NCBI RefSeq assembly: GCF_013167895.1
Contig: NZ_BLWC01000001.1
Coordinates: forward strand, 6,200,001 to 6,264,000
Length of the DNA: 64,000 nucleotides
Direction of reading: 5' to 3'
Source of the DNA: Streptomyces fulvorobeus
Lineage (GTDB): Bacteria > Actinomycetota > Actinomycetes > Streptomycetales > Streptomycetaceae
Numbering within the stretch: position 1 is the stretch's first letter; the number at the start of each line of letters is the position of its first letter. Below, piece after piece: positions 17,308 to 27,215 of the stretch. The position numbers were made by a program, and so were the translations under genes. The notes below the pieces were generated by a model. The model did not search any database. It was not told the origin of the DNA and saw only the letters and a program-made list of their open reading frames with translations.

Positions 17308-17345
17308 CCGCCACTGAGAGTCAGTCCACTGACTCTCAGTGGCGG
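17308..17345. terminator. Perfect 18-bp hairpin after the glycine-rich gene
   Basis: CCGCCACTGAGAGTCAGT (17308-17325) and its exact complement (17328-17345) are separated by only CC. It lies 84 nt after the frame-corrected stop of the glycine-rich gene. Most simply it is a terminator; with so short a loop it could also extrude as a cruciform. Confidence 0.75.
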
Positions 17346-17445
17346 AGTGCACCCGGGACCGGCACCCGCAGGGCTACGTCGCCTGGCTCAGGGGCCGGTT
17401 CGGTCGTCACCTCAAGAGTCGCACCCAGGACTACGCCCCCGGCGC

Positions 17446-17943
17446 TCACCGACATCGTCCTGCGCGAGGCCGAAGGCCGACTGGTTGCGACGTCCGAGGG
17501 CACCGTACGCTGCAGCCGGGCCGCGCCTGTCCTTGAAGGACCTCGAGCCCCGGGCAGGGCGGGACCTGGGCGGTGAGAGCGTGCTGCCCCACGAGACGGC
17601 GAGCCCAGGCTCGGAAGCGAGGCAATGTGTCCGCCAGACCATCAGCTGTCTCCGTCGACAGCGAGGATGGGCCAGGCCCGTCCAGCCGCGGCAGCAAGGG
17701 CTCCATTCGCTCCCACGCGGCATCCGTCAACTCACCTCGACCTGCCGCAGATCGATGATCAGGGGGCTTGCGTTCGGACTCTCGTGCGGGGTCTTTCACG
17801 AAACGGCTCAGCCGGTAGGTGGTCGGCAGCACGAGTCGCCCGCACAGCGTGTCGATCCGGATCATCGACCCGTCGACTCCTGCCTCGCGGAGACGACGCA
17901 ACCGCGTATGCATCTCAGCCTGGTCCCGACTCTCAACGACCAC
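17446..17943 (-). pseudogene. Degraded transposase fragment joined to unidentified coding sequence
   Basis: One minus-strand frame first reads MVVESRDQAEMHTRLRRLRE and TLCGRLVLPTTYRLSRFVKD, which I do not recognise. It then reads GELTDAAWERMEPLLPRLDG, an IS5-type transposase N-terminus. Similarity fades after about 17700. There are no inverted repeats. It is best viewed as overlapping gene debris. Confidence 0.4.
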
Positions 17944-18229
17944 TTCTCACTGCCCCGCGTCCGGCGCGGTGCGAGCAGCAAGCCGCTGCCGCGCGTCCGC
18001 CTGCCGCCGCCCCCGGCTTCCGCTCGGCTCAGGAGGCCATGGCCGCCGGCCGCCGGGGAACGTCACCAGCTTGTCCATGACGCACCCGGACTCGCAGTCG
18101 ACGTGCCCGTCCAGGAGTTTGTGGCCGCAGTCTGGAACTGACCGTTGACCGGGTGGCCCGGGTGTGGTGTGCCGCTGCCACAACTCCGGCGACACGCCCT
18201 GACGACCGTTGCCTACGGTTTGCCTTCCG
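17944..18229. other. Spacer with no recognisable feature
   Basis: GC-rich sequence between two disrupted loci. I see no intact gene, RNA gene or strong repeat. Confidence 0.4.
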
Positions 18230-18990
18230 TCAGCTGACCGGCGGCGTCCTCGATCCACAGCAGCGTCCACTCGACGCCGGCCCGCTACCCGGGCTCCGCG
18301 CCGCCGTAGCGGCCTTTGGCATCGGCGCGGATGTTGTCGGCGAGGGAAGGGCGGTAGGCTGCGGCGCAGCCGACCCGGTGGTTGTCCGGAGTTCGACGAT
18401 GAGCCTTTCCGCCGGCTCCGCTCCGAGGCGACGCCCGCCCGCGGTGTAGGCCCGGGCGCGCTCGTGTGTATCGGTGGGCCAGGCCATCAACGACATGACG
18501 TGATCGAGGACGACGCTGGCGGCCGTGAACGAGTCGGCGAGCAGAGGGACGGCGATGTCGCTGGGGCGGTTGAGATGGAGGGGTTCTTCCCGGACGCGCT
18601 CCACCGTCCAGGCCGGGCGGCTGTGCTCTACGGTCTCGGGCTTGAGCCGCTCGCGTCCGGTTGCGTCGCGATGCCAGTACGAGCCGTCGACTCCACGACC
18701 ACGGCCTGACCGTGGTCTGCGGGGAAGAGCATGTCGAGCCGGTCGCGACCGTTCGGTGTCTGCACCGAGTACTGCTGTTCCCGCCGGTGAGGACGACCTC
18801 GAGTTCGGCGAACAGCTCCGTCTCCTGCCGGGAGACGTTGGTCCGCTTCCGGCAGCCGGGGCAGCCCTGCCTGCCCATGGAGACGCGCGCCACCTGGGCC
18901 GACCGCCCGGGGTGCCGGCGCCTCCACCTGGACAGGGGTCGTAGCCGGCCCGGCTCCCGCCTCGGATACCGTATTCCTCTACGGGGTGCC
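18230..18990 (-). pseudogene. Zinc-ribbon plus nuclease-like gene, two frameshifts
   Basis: Three minus-strand frames form one continuous protein. First comes a zinc-ribbon half (CPGCRKRTNVSRQETELFAE). Next is a PD-(D/E)XK-like stretch (NGRDRLDMLFPADHGQAVVVE, then DGSYWHRDATGRERL in the next frame). The last part is VREEPLHLNRPSDIAVPLLA and FTAASVVLDHVMSLM. The Asp...Val-Glu spacing and DGSYWH recall Vsr/restriction-like endonuclease folds fused to zinc ribbons in actinobacteria. Both breaks are repaired by adding one base, as in the other broken genes of this window, so the gene may be intact in the organism. Function, if any, would be DNA binding or nicking; this is inference. Confidence 0.5.
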
Positions 18991-19029
18991 ATAACGGATG
19001 TGACGCCCCCTACCGGAGGTAGTCAGCGT

Positions 19030-19419
19030 ATGAGTTCAAAGCGCAGCAAGAATCCAGCCCTGCCCGTACTTGACGACGCATTCCGACTCGCGTCGGTCAA
19101 GGACGCAGAAGAGTCCACCCGTGACTTGGCCGCGCGCATGGCCACCACCGAGCTGCGCCGCGTTTCCCACCCGGGCCGGGTCACCTGGGAGCCCACCGAT
19201 CAGGCCGAGCCGGTACCGGTCCCGCCGAGTGTGGTCGACGGTGACGGGGACCTGTGGCTGCGGGACCGGGGCACTGGCACCTGGACCATGCCCGAGTTCA
19301 ACCCCAAGGAGTTCCCTGCCCGCTGTGGCGAGGTTCTGACGTGGAACCAGCTTGCCTGCGAGTTCGGCCCGCTGACCGCACTGGCCGACGACCGCCGCAT
19401 CGGCGGCGGCCGGCGCTGA
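19030..19419 (+). CDS. Hypothetical protein
   Basis: A 129-residue soluble protein starting MSSKRSKNPALPVLDDAFRL at ATG 19030, with GGAGG at 19015-19019. The N-terminal third is helical and charged (KDAEESTRDLAARMATTELRR). The rest is a short beta-rich part (VVDGDGDLWLRDRGTGTWTMPEFNPKEFP) ending in a Gly/Arg tail. I do not recognise a family. Normal codon bias and a good ribosome binding site support a real gene. It sits among IS debris and the nuclease-like gene, so it may be accessory. Confidence 0.62.
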   Translation: MSSKRSKNPALPVLDDAFRLASVKDAEESTRDLAARMATTELRRVSHPGRVTWEPTDQAEPVPVPPSVVDGDGDLWLRDRGTGTWTMPEFNPKEFPARCGEVLTWNQLACEFGPLTALADDRRIGGGRR

Positions 19420-19890
19420 CCGCGCAGTCTTCTGGGATGACCGCGCCCCTGAAGTGCCCGTTACGGGTATCTGGGAGCTCCAGCTCGCCGCCGAGATCGA
19501 CGATGGCGGCGAGCAGGTGAGCGCGACGTTCAGCGCCTGCTCCTCACCGAGCAGCGGCGCGCCCTGCGGTGCCTCTTCGCAGTCCGGCGCGTGCAGCACC
19601 CCCGGGCCGGGCCCCGCCCCTCACCCAGCCCGAAGGCCGGCGCTCCCCGAGGACCTCGCGGACCATCGACGTGGGCGACGGCGGAAGGTGCTCGGTGGGG
19701 GCCTGGTCGTAGTCGACGCCGTCGCCCGGCCGCACACGGTCGGGAGTCCGGACCCACACCTGGTACCCCGCCGCCACGCCGCTGTCCTCGAGGTTCCGGT
19801 ACGACGGCAGTCCCACGAGGTACTGAAGCTTCCCTTGATCGTGGACACCTGGAGGCTGGGATCTTGAGGTTCCAGAGGAAGTAGCTCCAG
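19420..19890. other. Intergenic sequence before the IS3 fragment
   Basis: About 470 bp. A minus-strand frame reading LPSYRNLEDSGVAAGYQVWV (about 19690-19815) looks coding-like but lacks a start and a recognisable partner; it may be a gene fragment. Nothing else is supported. Confidence 0.35.
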
Positions 19891-20168
19891 GTGGGAAGCA
19901 CGTACACGAAGCGGTACACCGAGGAGTTCAAGCGGGACGCGATCGCGCTCGTCGACTCTTCGGGCAGGACGGTCACCGCCGTCGCCCGGGAGCTCGGCAT
20001 CAGCTCCGAGTCTCTGCGTGGCTGGTACCGCCGGGCGAAGGCGGACCGGGGCGAGTGCGAGTCCGGTGAGCTGACCAGCGCCGAGCGCGAGGAGCTCAAG
20101 CGTTGCGCAAGGTGGTTCGCGAACAGCAGCAGACAATCGAGATCCTGAAAAAAGCGACGGCTTTCTCA
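19891..20168 (+). pseudogene. IS3-family OrfA fragment
   Basis: The product reads YTKRYTEEFKRDAIALVDSS and GRTVTAVARELGISSESLRGWY, the helix-turn-helix of IS3 OrfA (HTH_Tnp_1). After LKR a one-base shift near 20102 continues the family sequence LRKVVREQQQTIEILKKATAF. The fragment ends abruptly at about 20165-20170, where an opposite-strand IS5 transposase fragment begins. OrfB is absent. Confidence 0.8.
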
Positions 20169-20169
20169 C

Positions 20170-20614
20170 GGAGGCCGATGCCTGCGCCGGTGCAGCCCTT
20201 GTCGGCCAGAGTCGGTAGGCCGTCGGCGGCGGCCTTGTAGAGCGCGGGCAAGACGTGCCCCCGGGCGGCGGTGATGTCCGGGGTGGAGCCCGGCTCGGCG
20301 TCGGAGACTCGCAGCGGGGTGCTGTCGGCGGCGGACAGGAACTGGACGTTGCGGCCGACGCTCTTGTGCTTCTGGCTGAACCACAGATCGTTGCCGCTGT
20401 CCCGAGTGCCGGCGAGGCGGTCGCTCCGGACGAGCGTGCCGTTGAGGATCACGTGACTCATCTCCTCGGCGCGGCAGCGGTCCAACGCCTCGCGCAGGTC
20501 CGGGGCTTGGGCTGCGAGGACGTCGATGCCCTCGTGCAGGTAGCGGTAGCCGGTGGCCTGCGAGACGCCGGCGTCCCTGGCCAGGCAGTGCAGCGTCGCA
20601 GCATAGGTGACCAA
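20170..20614 (-). pseudogene. IS5-family (DDE_4) transposase, internally deleted and truncated
   Basis: The frame from 20614 starts MVTYAATLHCLARDAGVSQATGYRYLHEGI and continues through DLREALDRCRAEEMSHVILNGT, NDLWFSQKHKSVGRNVQFL, EPGSTPDITAARGHVLPALYKAAADGLPTLADKG and GAGIG. Compared with intact relatives, a segment of roughly 45 residues is missing between VTYAATL and HCLARDAG. The C-terminal third is replaced by the antisense of the IS3 fragment. Asp to Asn at the position VILNGT (family: VILDGT) would itself abolish catalysis. Confidence 0.75.
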
Positions 20615-21718
20615 CGTGAAGCCTCTGGTTCAACAGACGATCTTGTGGTGAGAACCGTCCTACCAGGGGCTGCACGTCTCTGCACGATCGGGGCCTATCT
20701 GCCCTACCCATCCGGAATCGAGCGGTTCGCGCAGCTTCGCGAAGATCATCTCGCTGAGAAAACCTCACTGTCCCGAGCGGAAGAGTCACTGCTATGACAG
20801 CGGCCGCGCCGCAATTCCTTTCGCAGGCGCGCGCGGGCCGTCATCGCTCTGCGGCCGTCCCGACAGCTCCGACGTGTAGCCACCGTGGCGGGGACCGTCT
20901 TCGGGCTTCACCTCAGAATGGTCTGCGGTGGGAGGCATTCTCCCTTTTTCGTCGGTCCGGGTTGCACTGAACATTTCTTGCCGGTGAAGTAATCCGGAAG
21001 TCCGCGCGCCGAATGTGCTCCGGGTGTGCGTCCCGGCCCCTGGCGAAGAATGGAGGCGGTCGCTCCGTAAGACTTGCTCCATCATGTCCCGAATACCCCG
21101 ATGCCCAGCGAAATCGCCGCACTGTACCGGTGAAGGAGGGTGGGCCTTCTGTCAAGAGGGCCTTTCTCCGGCAGGCTCTTGTGGCGAGATCGAAGCTGTG
21201 TATACAGTTTCTCGGTGCGTCCCTCGGGGCGGCATGAAGAGGAGAAGCGGACAAAGGGGCGGTTATCGTTGCCTGCGGTGCAGCCGTCGCCGTATCGCAC
21301 GTATGTGGTGTGTGGTTTAGCATGGCGGGAAAGCTTTTCCATTCTTTTCACGCAGGACTTCGAGTAAAAGAGAGCGATCCTTTCTCAAAAGAGGATCAGC
21401 CCTGTATGGTGTGTCGAGCGATCCGAATCCCCGCGTGGGCGAATCGGCGCATGGTTTTCCATCAGGATCAGCACGTGCGCACGACCTGTAAAATCCGCCG
21501 CTTTACGGGGGAGGTCAGCAGAGGGTGTACGAACACGAAGATCCGCACTACTTAGCCGTCCGGCAGGTGTGCCGGAAACCGCAGTCCACGCCGCCGGCGA
21601 CCCTGGTCGTCCGCAGCGGCGCCCCCGCCGGTCCGGCGGCCCGAAGGCACGGGAGCCCGCCGTACCAGTCGGCCGCGGGCATGAGGCCGCGCCCCGGCGG
21701 GAGACGAGGGCCGCTGCT
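20615..21718. other. Long lower-GC leader region upstream of the lipopeptide genes
   Basis: About 1.1 kb between the IS debris and the acyl-AMP ligase gene, with noticeably more A/T and T runs than the NRPS genes. No frame has convincing codon bias, and no MbtH-like, regulator or transporter gene is present. A CTGTGTATACAG near-palindrome lies at 21196-21207 and a weak hairpin GATCCT...AGGATC at 21377-21398. It is the expected location of the promoter for the whole lpt-type operon. Confidence 0.5.
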
Positions 21719-23514
21719 GTGAGCAGTCCTCCCGTAGATCCGCTGACCGGCCCCCACCTGGTGGCCGCGATCTCCGCCATGGCCGAGGCCGACCCCGAGC
21801 GCAAGGCCGTCGGCTTCGTCCGGCACCCGGAGCACGAGGGCGAGGAGGCGCTGCGCAGCTACGCCTGGCTCGACGCCACCGCCCGCCGCGTCGCCGTCCT
21901 CCTCCGCACGGCCGGGCTCGGCACGGGTGCGCGCGTGCTGCTGCTCTTCCCGCAGTCCGAGGAGTTCGCGGCGGCCTACGCCGGGTGCCTCTACGCGGGC
22001 ATGGTCGCCGTCCCCGCACCCCTGCCCACCGGGACCTCCCTGGAGGCCGCACGCGTCGTCGGCATCGCGAACGACGCCGAGGCGGGCGCCGTCCTCACTG
22101 TCTCCGAGACGGAAGCGGACGTCCGCGAGTGGGCGGACCGCACCGGCCTGGGCGCACTGCCTCTCTTCTCCGTCGACGAACTGCCCGGCGACGCCGACCC
22201 CGACATGTGGCGGGAACCGGAGATCCGGGCCGACACCGTGGCGGTCCTCCAGTACACCTCCGGTTCCACCGGCAGCCCAAAGGGAGTCGTCGTCACCCAC
22301 GGCGCGCTCGCCGACAACGTCCGCAGCCTGCTCACCGGCTTCGAGCTGGGAGCCGGCTCCCGGCTGGGCGGCTGGCTGCCGATGTACCACGACATGGGGC
22401 TGTTCGGACTGCTGAGCCCGGCACTGTTCAGCGGCGGAGCCGCCGTGCTGATGAGCGGCAGCGCCTTCCTGCGCCGACCGTCCCTCTGGCTGACGCTGAT
22501 CGACCGCTTCGACCTCGCCTTCTCCGCAGCGCCCGACTTCGCGTACGACTACTGCGTACGGCGGGTGAAGCCCGAGGAGATGGACCGGCTCGACCTGTCG
22601 CGCTGGCGCCGGGCGGCCAACGGCTCCGAGCCCGTCCGGGCCGAGACGCTGCGCGCCTTCGCCAAGGAGTTCGCCCCGGCCGGACTCCACCCGCACGCCA
22701 CAACCCCCTGTTACGGACTGGCCGAGGCGACCCTGCTGGTCTCCCTGTCCGCGGGGAGCTGCGCACCCGGCGGGTGGACGTCGCGGAACTGGAGAACCAC
22801 CGCTTCGTCGAGGCCGCCGCGGGACGCCCCTCCCGCGAGGTCGTCTCCTGCGGCCGGCCCACGTCCCTGGAGATCCGCGTCGTCGACCCCGCGACCGGCA
22901 AGCCCGTCACCGGCGACGGGGTGGGCGAGATCAGAGTGCGCGGCGCGAGCACCGCCAGGGGATACTGGCAGAAACCCGAGGCGACCGCCGAGACGTTCGT
23001 CATGGACGCGGACGGCTCCGGACCCTGGCTGCGCACCGGCGACCTCGGCGCCCTGTACGAGGGCGAGCTGTACGTCACTGGCCGCATCAAGGAACTCCTC
23101 ATCGTGCACGGCCGCAACCTCTACCCCCACGACATCGAGCATGAACTGCGCGCTCGCCACCCCGAACTCGGGACGATCGGGGCCGCCTTCGCCCTCCCCA
23201 CCGAGGAGGGCGAGGCCATGGTCGTCACCCACGAGGTGGGCCCGTCCATCCGGCCCGAGCAGGGCCCCGAGCTGGTGACGGCCCTGCGGGCGACGCTCGC
23301 GCGGGAATTCGGCCTCGCCCCGGCCGGAGTGGTGCTGGTGAGACGCGGCCGCATCCCGCGCACCAGCAGCGGCAAGGTCCAACGCCGTCTGACCGCCCGG
23401 CTCTTCACCACCGGGGAACTCGCTCAGGTCCACGCCGACCCCGGCGCCCACCGCCTCCTGGCGGCGCTCCGGGAGGCGGACGACCGCGACGGCACCCTCC
23501 CGCCCCTGACATGA
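21719..23514 (+). CDS. lptE: Fatty acyl-AMP ligase starting lipopeptide synthesis (LptE/DptE-like), one-base frameshift
   Basis: It activates a fatty acid as acyl-adenylate and loads it on the neighbouring ACP. From GTG 21719 (SSPPVDPLTGPHLVAAIS; AGGG 8 nt upstream) the chain has LQYTSGSTGSPKGVVVTH (ATP-binding), GWLPMYHDMGLFG, ANGSEPVRAETLR and PCYGLAEATLLVS, all typical of long-chain FAALs. At GCGGGGAG (four G, 22753-22756) the frame breaks; a fifth G gives GELRTRRVDVAELENHRFVE and continues through RGYWQKPEAT, WLRTGDLG, GRIKELLIVHGRNLYPHDIE and RTSSGKVQRR to TGA 23514 (598 residues). Position and order match dptE/lptE of daptomycin and A54145. The symbol here is the A54145 one and is unrelated to LPS transport. 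Confidence 0.88.
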
Positions 23515-23608
23515 CCGTGACCCCGCTCTGATCCGCTCCCCGACCGCGCCGCGACGCGATCCCCGAGGCCCCGGCCCGCCGGACGAGGGCCGACCGGGGA
23601 CGCCGTCC

Positions 23609-23680
23609 CGAAGACCTGCCGTGCGCCCACCGAAGACCGACCTGCGCCCGCCGAAGACCGCCCGGGCGCCCACCGAAGAC
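23609..23680 (+). repeat. 21-22 bp tandem repeat between ligase and ACP genes
   Basis: CGAAGAC recurs at 23609, 23631, 23652 and 23674 within an imperfect unit of the form CGAAGACCNNCC-GCGCCC (about three and a half copies). The ACP reading frame is open across it, so in a fused protein it would encode a Pro/Arg-rich linker. Confidence 0.65.
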
Positions 23681-23695
23681 AGAGGTCCTCCCCGC

Positions 23696-23986
23696 ATGTC
23701 CCTGACCCCGCCCTCATCCCCGCCTCCCTCCCCGCTCGCTCCCGGCGACCCCGACGCCCTGCGGCAGTGGCTGCGCGAGCAGTGCGCCGACTGCCTCGGC
23801 GTCCCCGCCTCCTCGCTCGCCACGGACGTCCCCCTCACCGACTACGGGATGACCTCCGTCACCGGCACCGCCCTGTGCGGCGTCATGGAGGAGCACCTGG
23901 GCGTCGAATGCGACCTGGGACTGCTCTGGCAGGAGCCGACGATCGACGGGCTCACCGCCCGGCTGGCCTCGCGCACCGTGCGCTGA
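23696..23986 (+). CDS. lptF: Acyl carrier protein for lipoinitiation (LptF/DptF-like)
   Basis: A 96-residue carrier protein that accepts the fatty acyl group from the adjacent ligase and presents it to the starter condensation domain of the first NRPS. The phosphopantetheine site is Ser54 in TDYGMTSVTGTAL. The fold region runs from ALRQWLREQCADCLGV to GLLWQEPTIDGLTARLA. A Pro/Ser-rich N-terminal tail (SLTPPSSPPPSPLAPGD) precedes the domain. ATG 23696 has AGAGGT about 10 nt upstream. The frame stays open back to 23510, so a longer or ligase-fused form is possible. NRPS start is 118 bp downstream. Confidence 0.87.
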   Translation: MSLTPPSSPPPSPLAPGDPDALRQWLREQCADCLGVPASSLATDVPLTDYGMTSVTGTALCGVMEEHLGVECDLGLLWQEPTIDGLTARLASRTVR

Positions 23987-24103
23987 CGGCCGCCGGTCCC
24001 CGGCCCCCACCACGCACACGCACGTGCCCAGGCACTCGTGCGTGCGGACGCCGCCGCGCGTCCGGGCGTGCCGACACCCCTTCAGTCCGAGAGCGGGAGA
24101 AGC

Positions 24104-27100
24104 ATGTTGGAGTCCCCAGCACACCGTCTGGCCGCCACCTCGGCCCAGTCCGGGATCTGGACGGCACAGCGCCTGCGTTCGGACGACAGGCTCTACACCT
24201 GCGGCCTCTACCTCGAACTCGACCACGTGGTGGAGGAGGTGCTGAGTGAGGCGATCCGCCGCGCCGTCGACGACACCGAGGCGCTGCGCACCGCCTTCCA
24301 GGAGGACGCGGACGGCGCACTGGAGCAGCACGTCCTCGCCCGGCCGCCGAGCACCCAGACCCGCCTCTTCCACGCCGACCCGAGCGGCGGTGCCCCCTCC
24401 CGCTCCGCGTCCCTGGACTGGATGGACCGGCAGCGGGCGCGACCCTGGGACCTCGCCGCGGGCGACACCTGCCGCCACACCCTGATCCCGCTCGGCGGCG
24501 GCCGCGTCCTGCTTCACCTGCGCTACCACCACCTCGCCCTGGACGGTTACGGCGCCGCGCTCTACCTGGACCGGCTCGCCGCGGTCTACCGCGCGCTGCG
24601 CACCGGCCGGCGACCGTCCCCCTGCGCGTTCGCGCCGCTGGCCCGTCTCGTCGAGGAGGACCACGCCTACCGGAGCTCCGCCCGCCACCGCGCGGACGCC
24701 GACCACTGGCGCGACCGCTTCGCGGACCTCCCGCGCCCCACCAGCCTTGCCGATACCACCGCGCCGGCCGCGCCCGGCGAACTGCGCCGCACGGTGCGCC
24801 TGCCCGCCGCCCCATCCGCCGCGCTGCGCCGCAAGGCCGACCGGAGCGGCCGTCCCTGGCCCGTGTACGCCACGGCCGCGGTGGCCGCCTTCCTGAGCCG
24901 TCTCGCGCCGGGGGAGGAGGTCGTCGTCGGCCTCCCCGTCACCGCCAGGGTGACCCCCGCCGCGGTGCGCACACCGGGGATGCTCGCCAACGTCGTACCG
25001 CTGCGCCTGCCCGTGCGGCAGAGCATGTCGATGGACGCGCTGCTGGAGCTGACCGCGGCCGAGATCAGCACCACACTGCGCCATCAGCGCCACCGCACCG
25101 AGGACATCGGCCGGGCGCTCGGACCGCACGGCGCGTCACCGGCCACCACGCTCGTCAACGTCATGGCGTTCGCCCCGGTGCTCGATCTCGGCGACTGCCT
25201 GGCGCCGGTGCACCAGCTCTCGGCCGGACCGGTCGAGGACCTGGTCGTCAGCCTGCTCGGCACTCCGGGGGACGGCCGCGAGCTGGAGATCACCCTCGCC
25301 GCCAACCCCCTGCTCCACTCGGCGGACGCGGTGGCCTCGCTGGCCGCGCGGCTCGCGGAGTTCCTGACGCGCATAGGGCAGGACCCCGAGGCCCCCCTGG
25401 GCCGGACCCGCCTGCTCGGCGCGGAGGAGGAGGCCGGGACGTCGGCCTCCGGGCGGAGCCCTCGGCGTGACCTGCGCGCCCGGACCCTGCCCGAACTCTT
25501 CGCCCGGCAGGTCGCCCGCACCCCCGACGCCCCGGCCGTCTCCTCGGACCGCGCCACCTGGACGTACGCCCAACTCGACGCCCACGCCGAGAGGGTGGCC
25601 CGGCGGCTGGCCGCGCGGGGCGTGGGGCCGGAGAGCATCGTCGCCCTCGCGGTGCCGCGGGGCGTCGAGCTCGCGGCGCTGATCCTCGGGGTCCAGCGGG
25701 CCGGGGGGGCCTACCTCCCCATCGACCCGGAGTACCCGGCGGAGCGCATCGGTTTCCTGCTGCGCGACGCCCGCCCCGCCCTGCTGGTCGGCGGGGCCGG
25801 GACCGAGCCCGCCTCCGCCGACTGCCCCCGCGTGCCGGCCGAGGAACTCCTCGACGCCGGGGCGCGGTGCGCCGAGGCCGACGTGCCCGCGCCCGGAACC
25901 CTCCCGGTGGACCTTCCGGCGTACGTCGTCCACACCTCCGGCTCGACCGGGCGGCCCAAGGGGGTCGTGGTCACCCACGCGGGCATCGCCGCCCTGGCGG
26001 CCGAGCAGATCGCACGCTACCGACTGGGCCCCGGCTCCAGGGTGGCGCAGCTCGCGGCCCTCGGGTTCGACGTCGCGGTCGCCGAACTCGTGATGGCGCT
26101 GACGTCGGGGAGCTGCCTCGTCATCCCGCCGCACGGCCTCGCGGGCGACGAGCTGGCCGCGTTCCTGCGCGACCGGCGCGTCACCACGGCCCTCGCCCCG
26201 GCCGCCGTACTGGCCACCCTGCCCCCCGGTGACCTCCCCGACCTGACCGACCTGGTCACCGGCGGCGAGCAGCCCCCGCCCTCGCTGATCGCCCGGTGGG
26301 CGCCCGGCCGGCGGATGTTCAACGTCTACGGGCCGACCGAGGCGACCGTCCAGGCCACCTCCGGGCGGTGCGCGGCCGGAGACGACCGGTCGCCGGACAT
26401 CGGGAACCCCGAGGCCGGGGTGGACGCGTACGTACTGGACGCCGCGCTGCGGCCCGTGCCCGACGGGGTGACGGGAGAGCTCTACCTGCGCGGCAGGGGC
26501 CTGGCCCGCGGCTACCTGGGCCGCCCCGGCCTCACCGCCGCCCGGTTCGTCGCCGACCCGCACGCCGGGACGGGCGAGCGGATGTACCGGACCGGGGACC
26601 TGGTGCGCCGGGTGCCCGGCGACGGCCGCACCGTGCTGAGGTTCGTCGGCCGGGCGGACGACCAGGTGAAGATCCGGGGCTTCCGGGTGGAGCCGGGCGA
26701 GGTCGAGGCGGCCCTCGCCGAACTCGACGGCGTCGCCCAGGCCCTGGTGACCGTGCACGAGGAACGGCCGGCGACCGCAGGCTCGTCGGCTACCTGACGC
26801 CCGACCCGGCACACCAGGGAGGACTGGACGTCGAGCGCCTTCGCAAGGCGCTCGCCGACCGGCTCCCCGCCCACCTCGTCCCCTCCGCCTTCGTGGAGCT
26901 GGCGGAGATCCCGCGCACCGCCAACGGCAAGGTGGACCGCGCGGCGCTGCCGGCCCCCGTCACCCCGCCCCCGACCGCCGGACGGGCGCCGCGCGACGCC
27001 CGTGAGGAGGCCCTCTGCGCGCTCTTCGCCGAGGTGCTGGGCGTCGAAGAGGTGGGCGCCGACCACGACTTCTTCGCCCTGGGCGGCGATTCCCTGCTGG

Positions 27101-27215
27101 CCGCCCGGCTCGCGAGCCGCATCCGTGGCCGGTTGGGCAAGGCGGTCACCGTACGGGAGATCTTCCGGTCCCCGACCGTCGCCCGCCTCGCGGACGAGCT
27201 GGGCGACGGGGCGGT
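24104..27215 (+). other. lptA module 1: Cstarter-A-PCP, residue 1 (Trp by analogy)
   Basis: The first condensation domain has HHLALDG at residues 142-148 (24527-24547) and no upstream module, so it must take the acyl chain from the ACP. The A domain runs about 25484-26950, with TSGSTGRPKG near 25933 and YGPTEATVQ. My pocket reading is D-V-A-L-V-G-V-V-Q, which I cannot assign with confidence; Trp occupies position 1 in A54145 and daptomycin. The A domain C-terminal part is split by the frameshift at 26770. PCP Ser is at 27091-27093 (GGDS). Confidence 0.8.

Noticed and set aside
17225..17576. Apparent C-terminal extension of the glycine-rich protein (RAERSARAAPARAG...)
   Set aside because: It is the wrong frame after the G5 break; the repeat continues in the other frame and stops at 17224.
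21525..21722. Small frame MYEHEDPHYLAVR... as a possible MbtH-like or leader gene
   Set aside because: It has no MbtH signature (no NxExQxSLWP-type core) and poor codon bias after the first residues.
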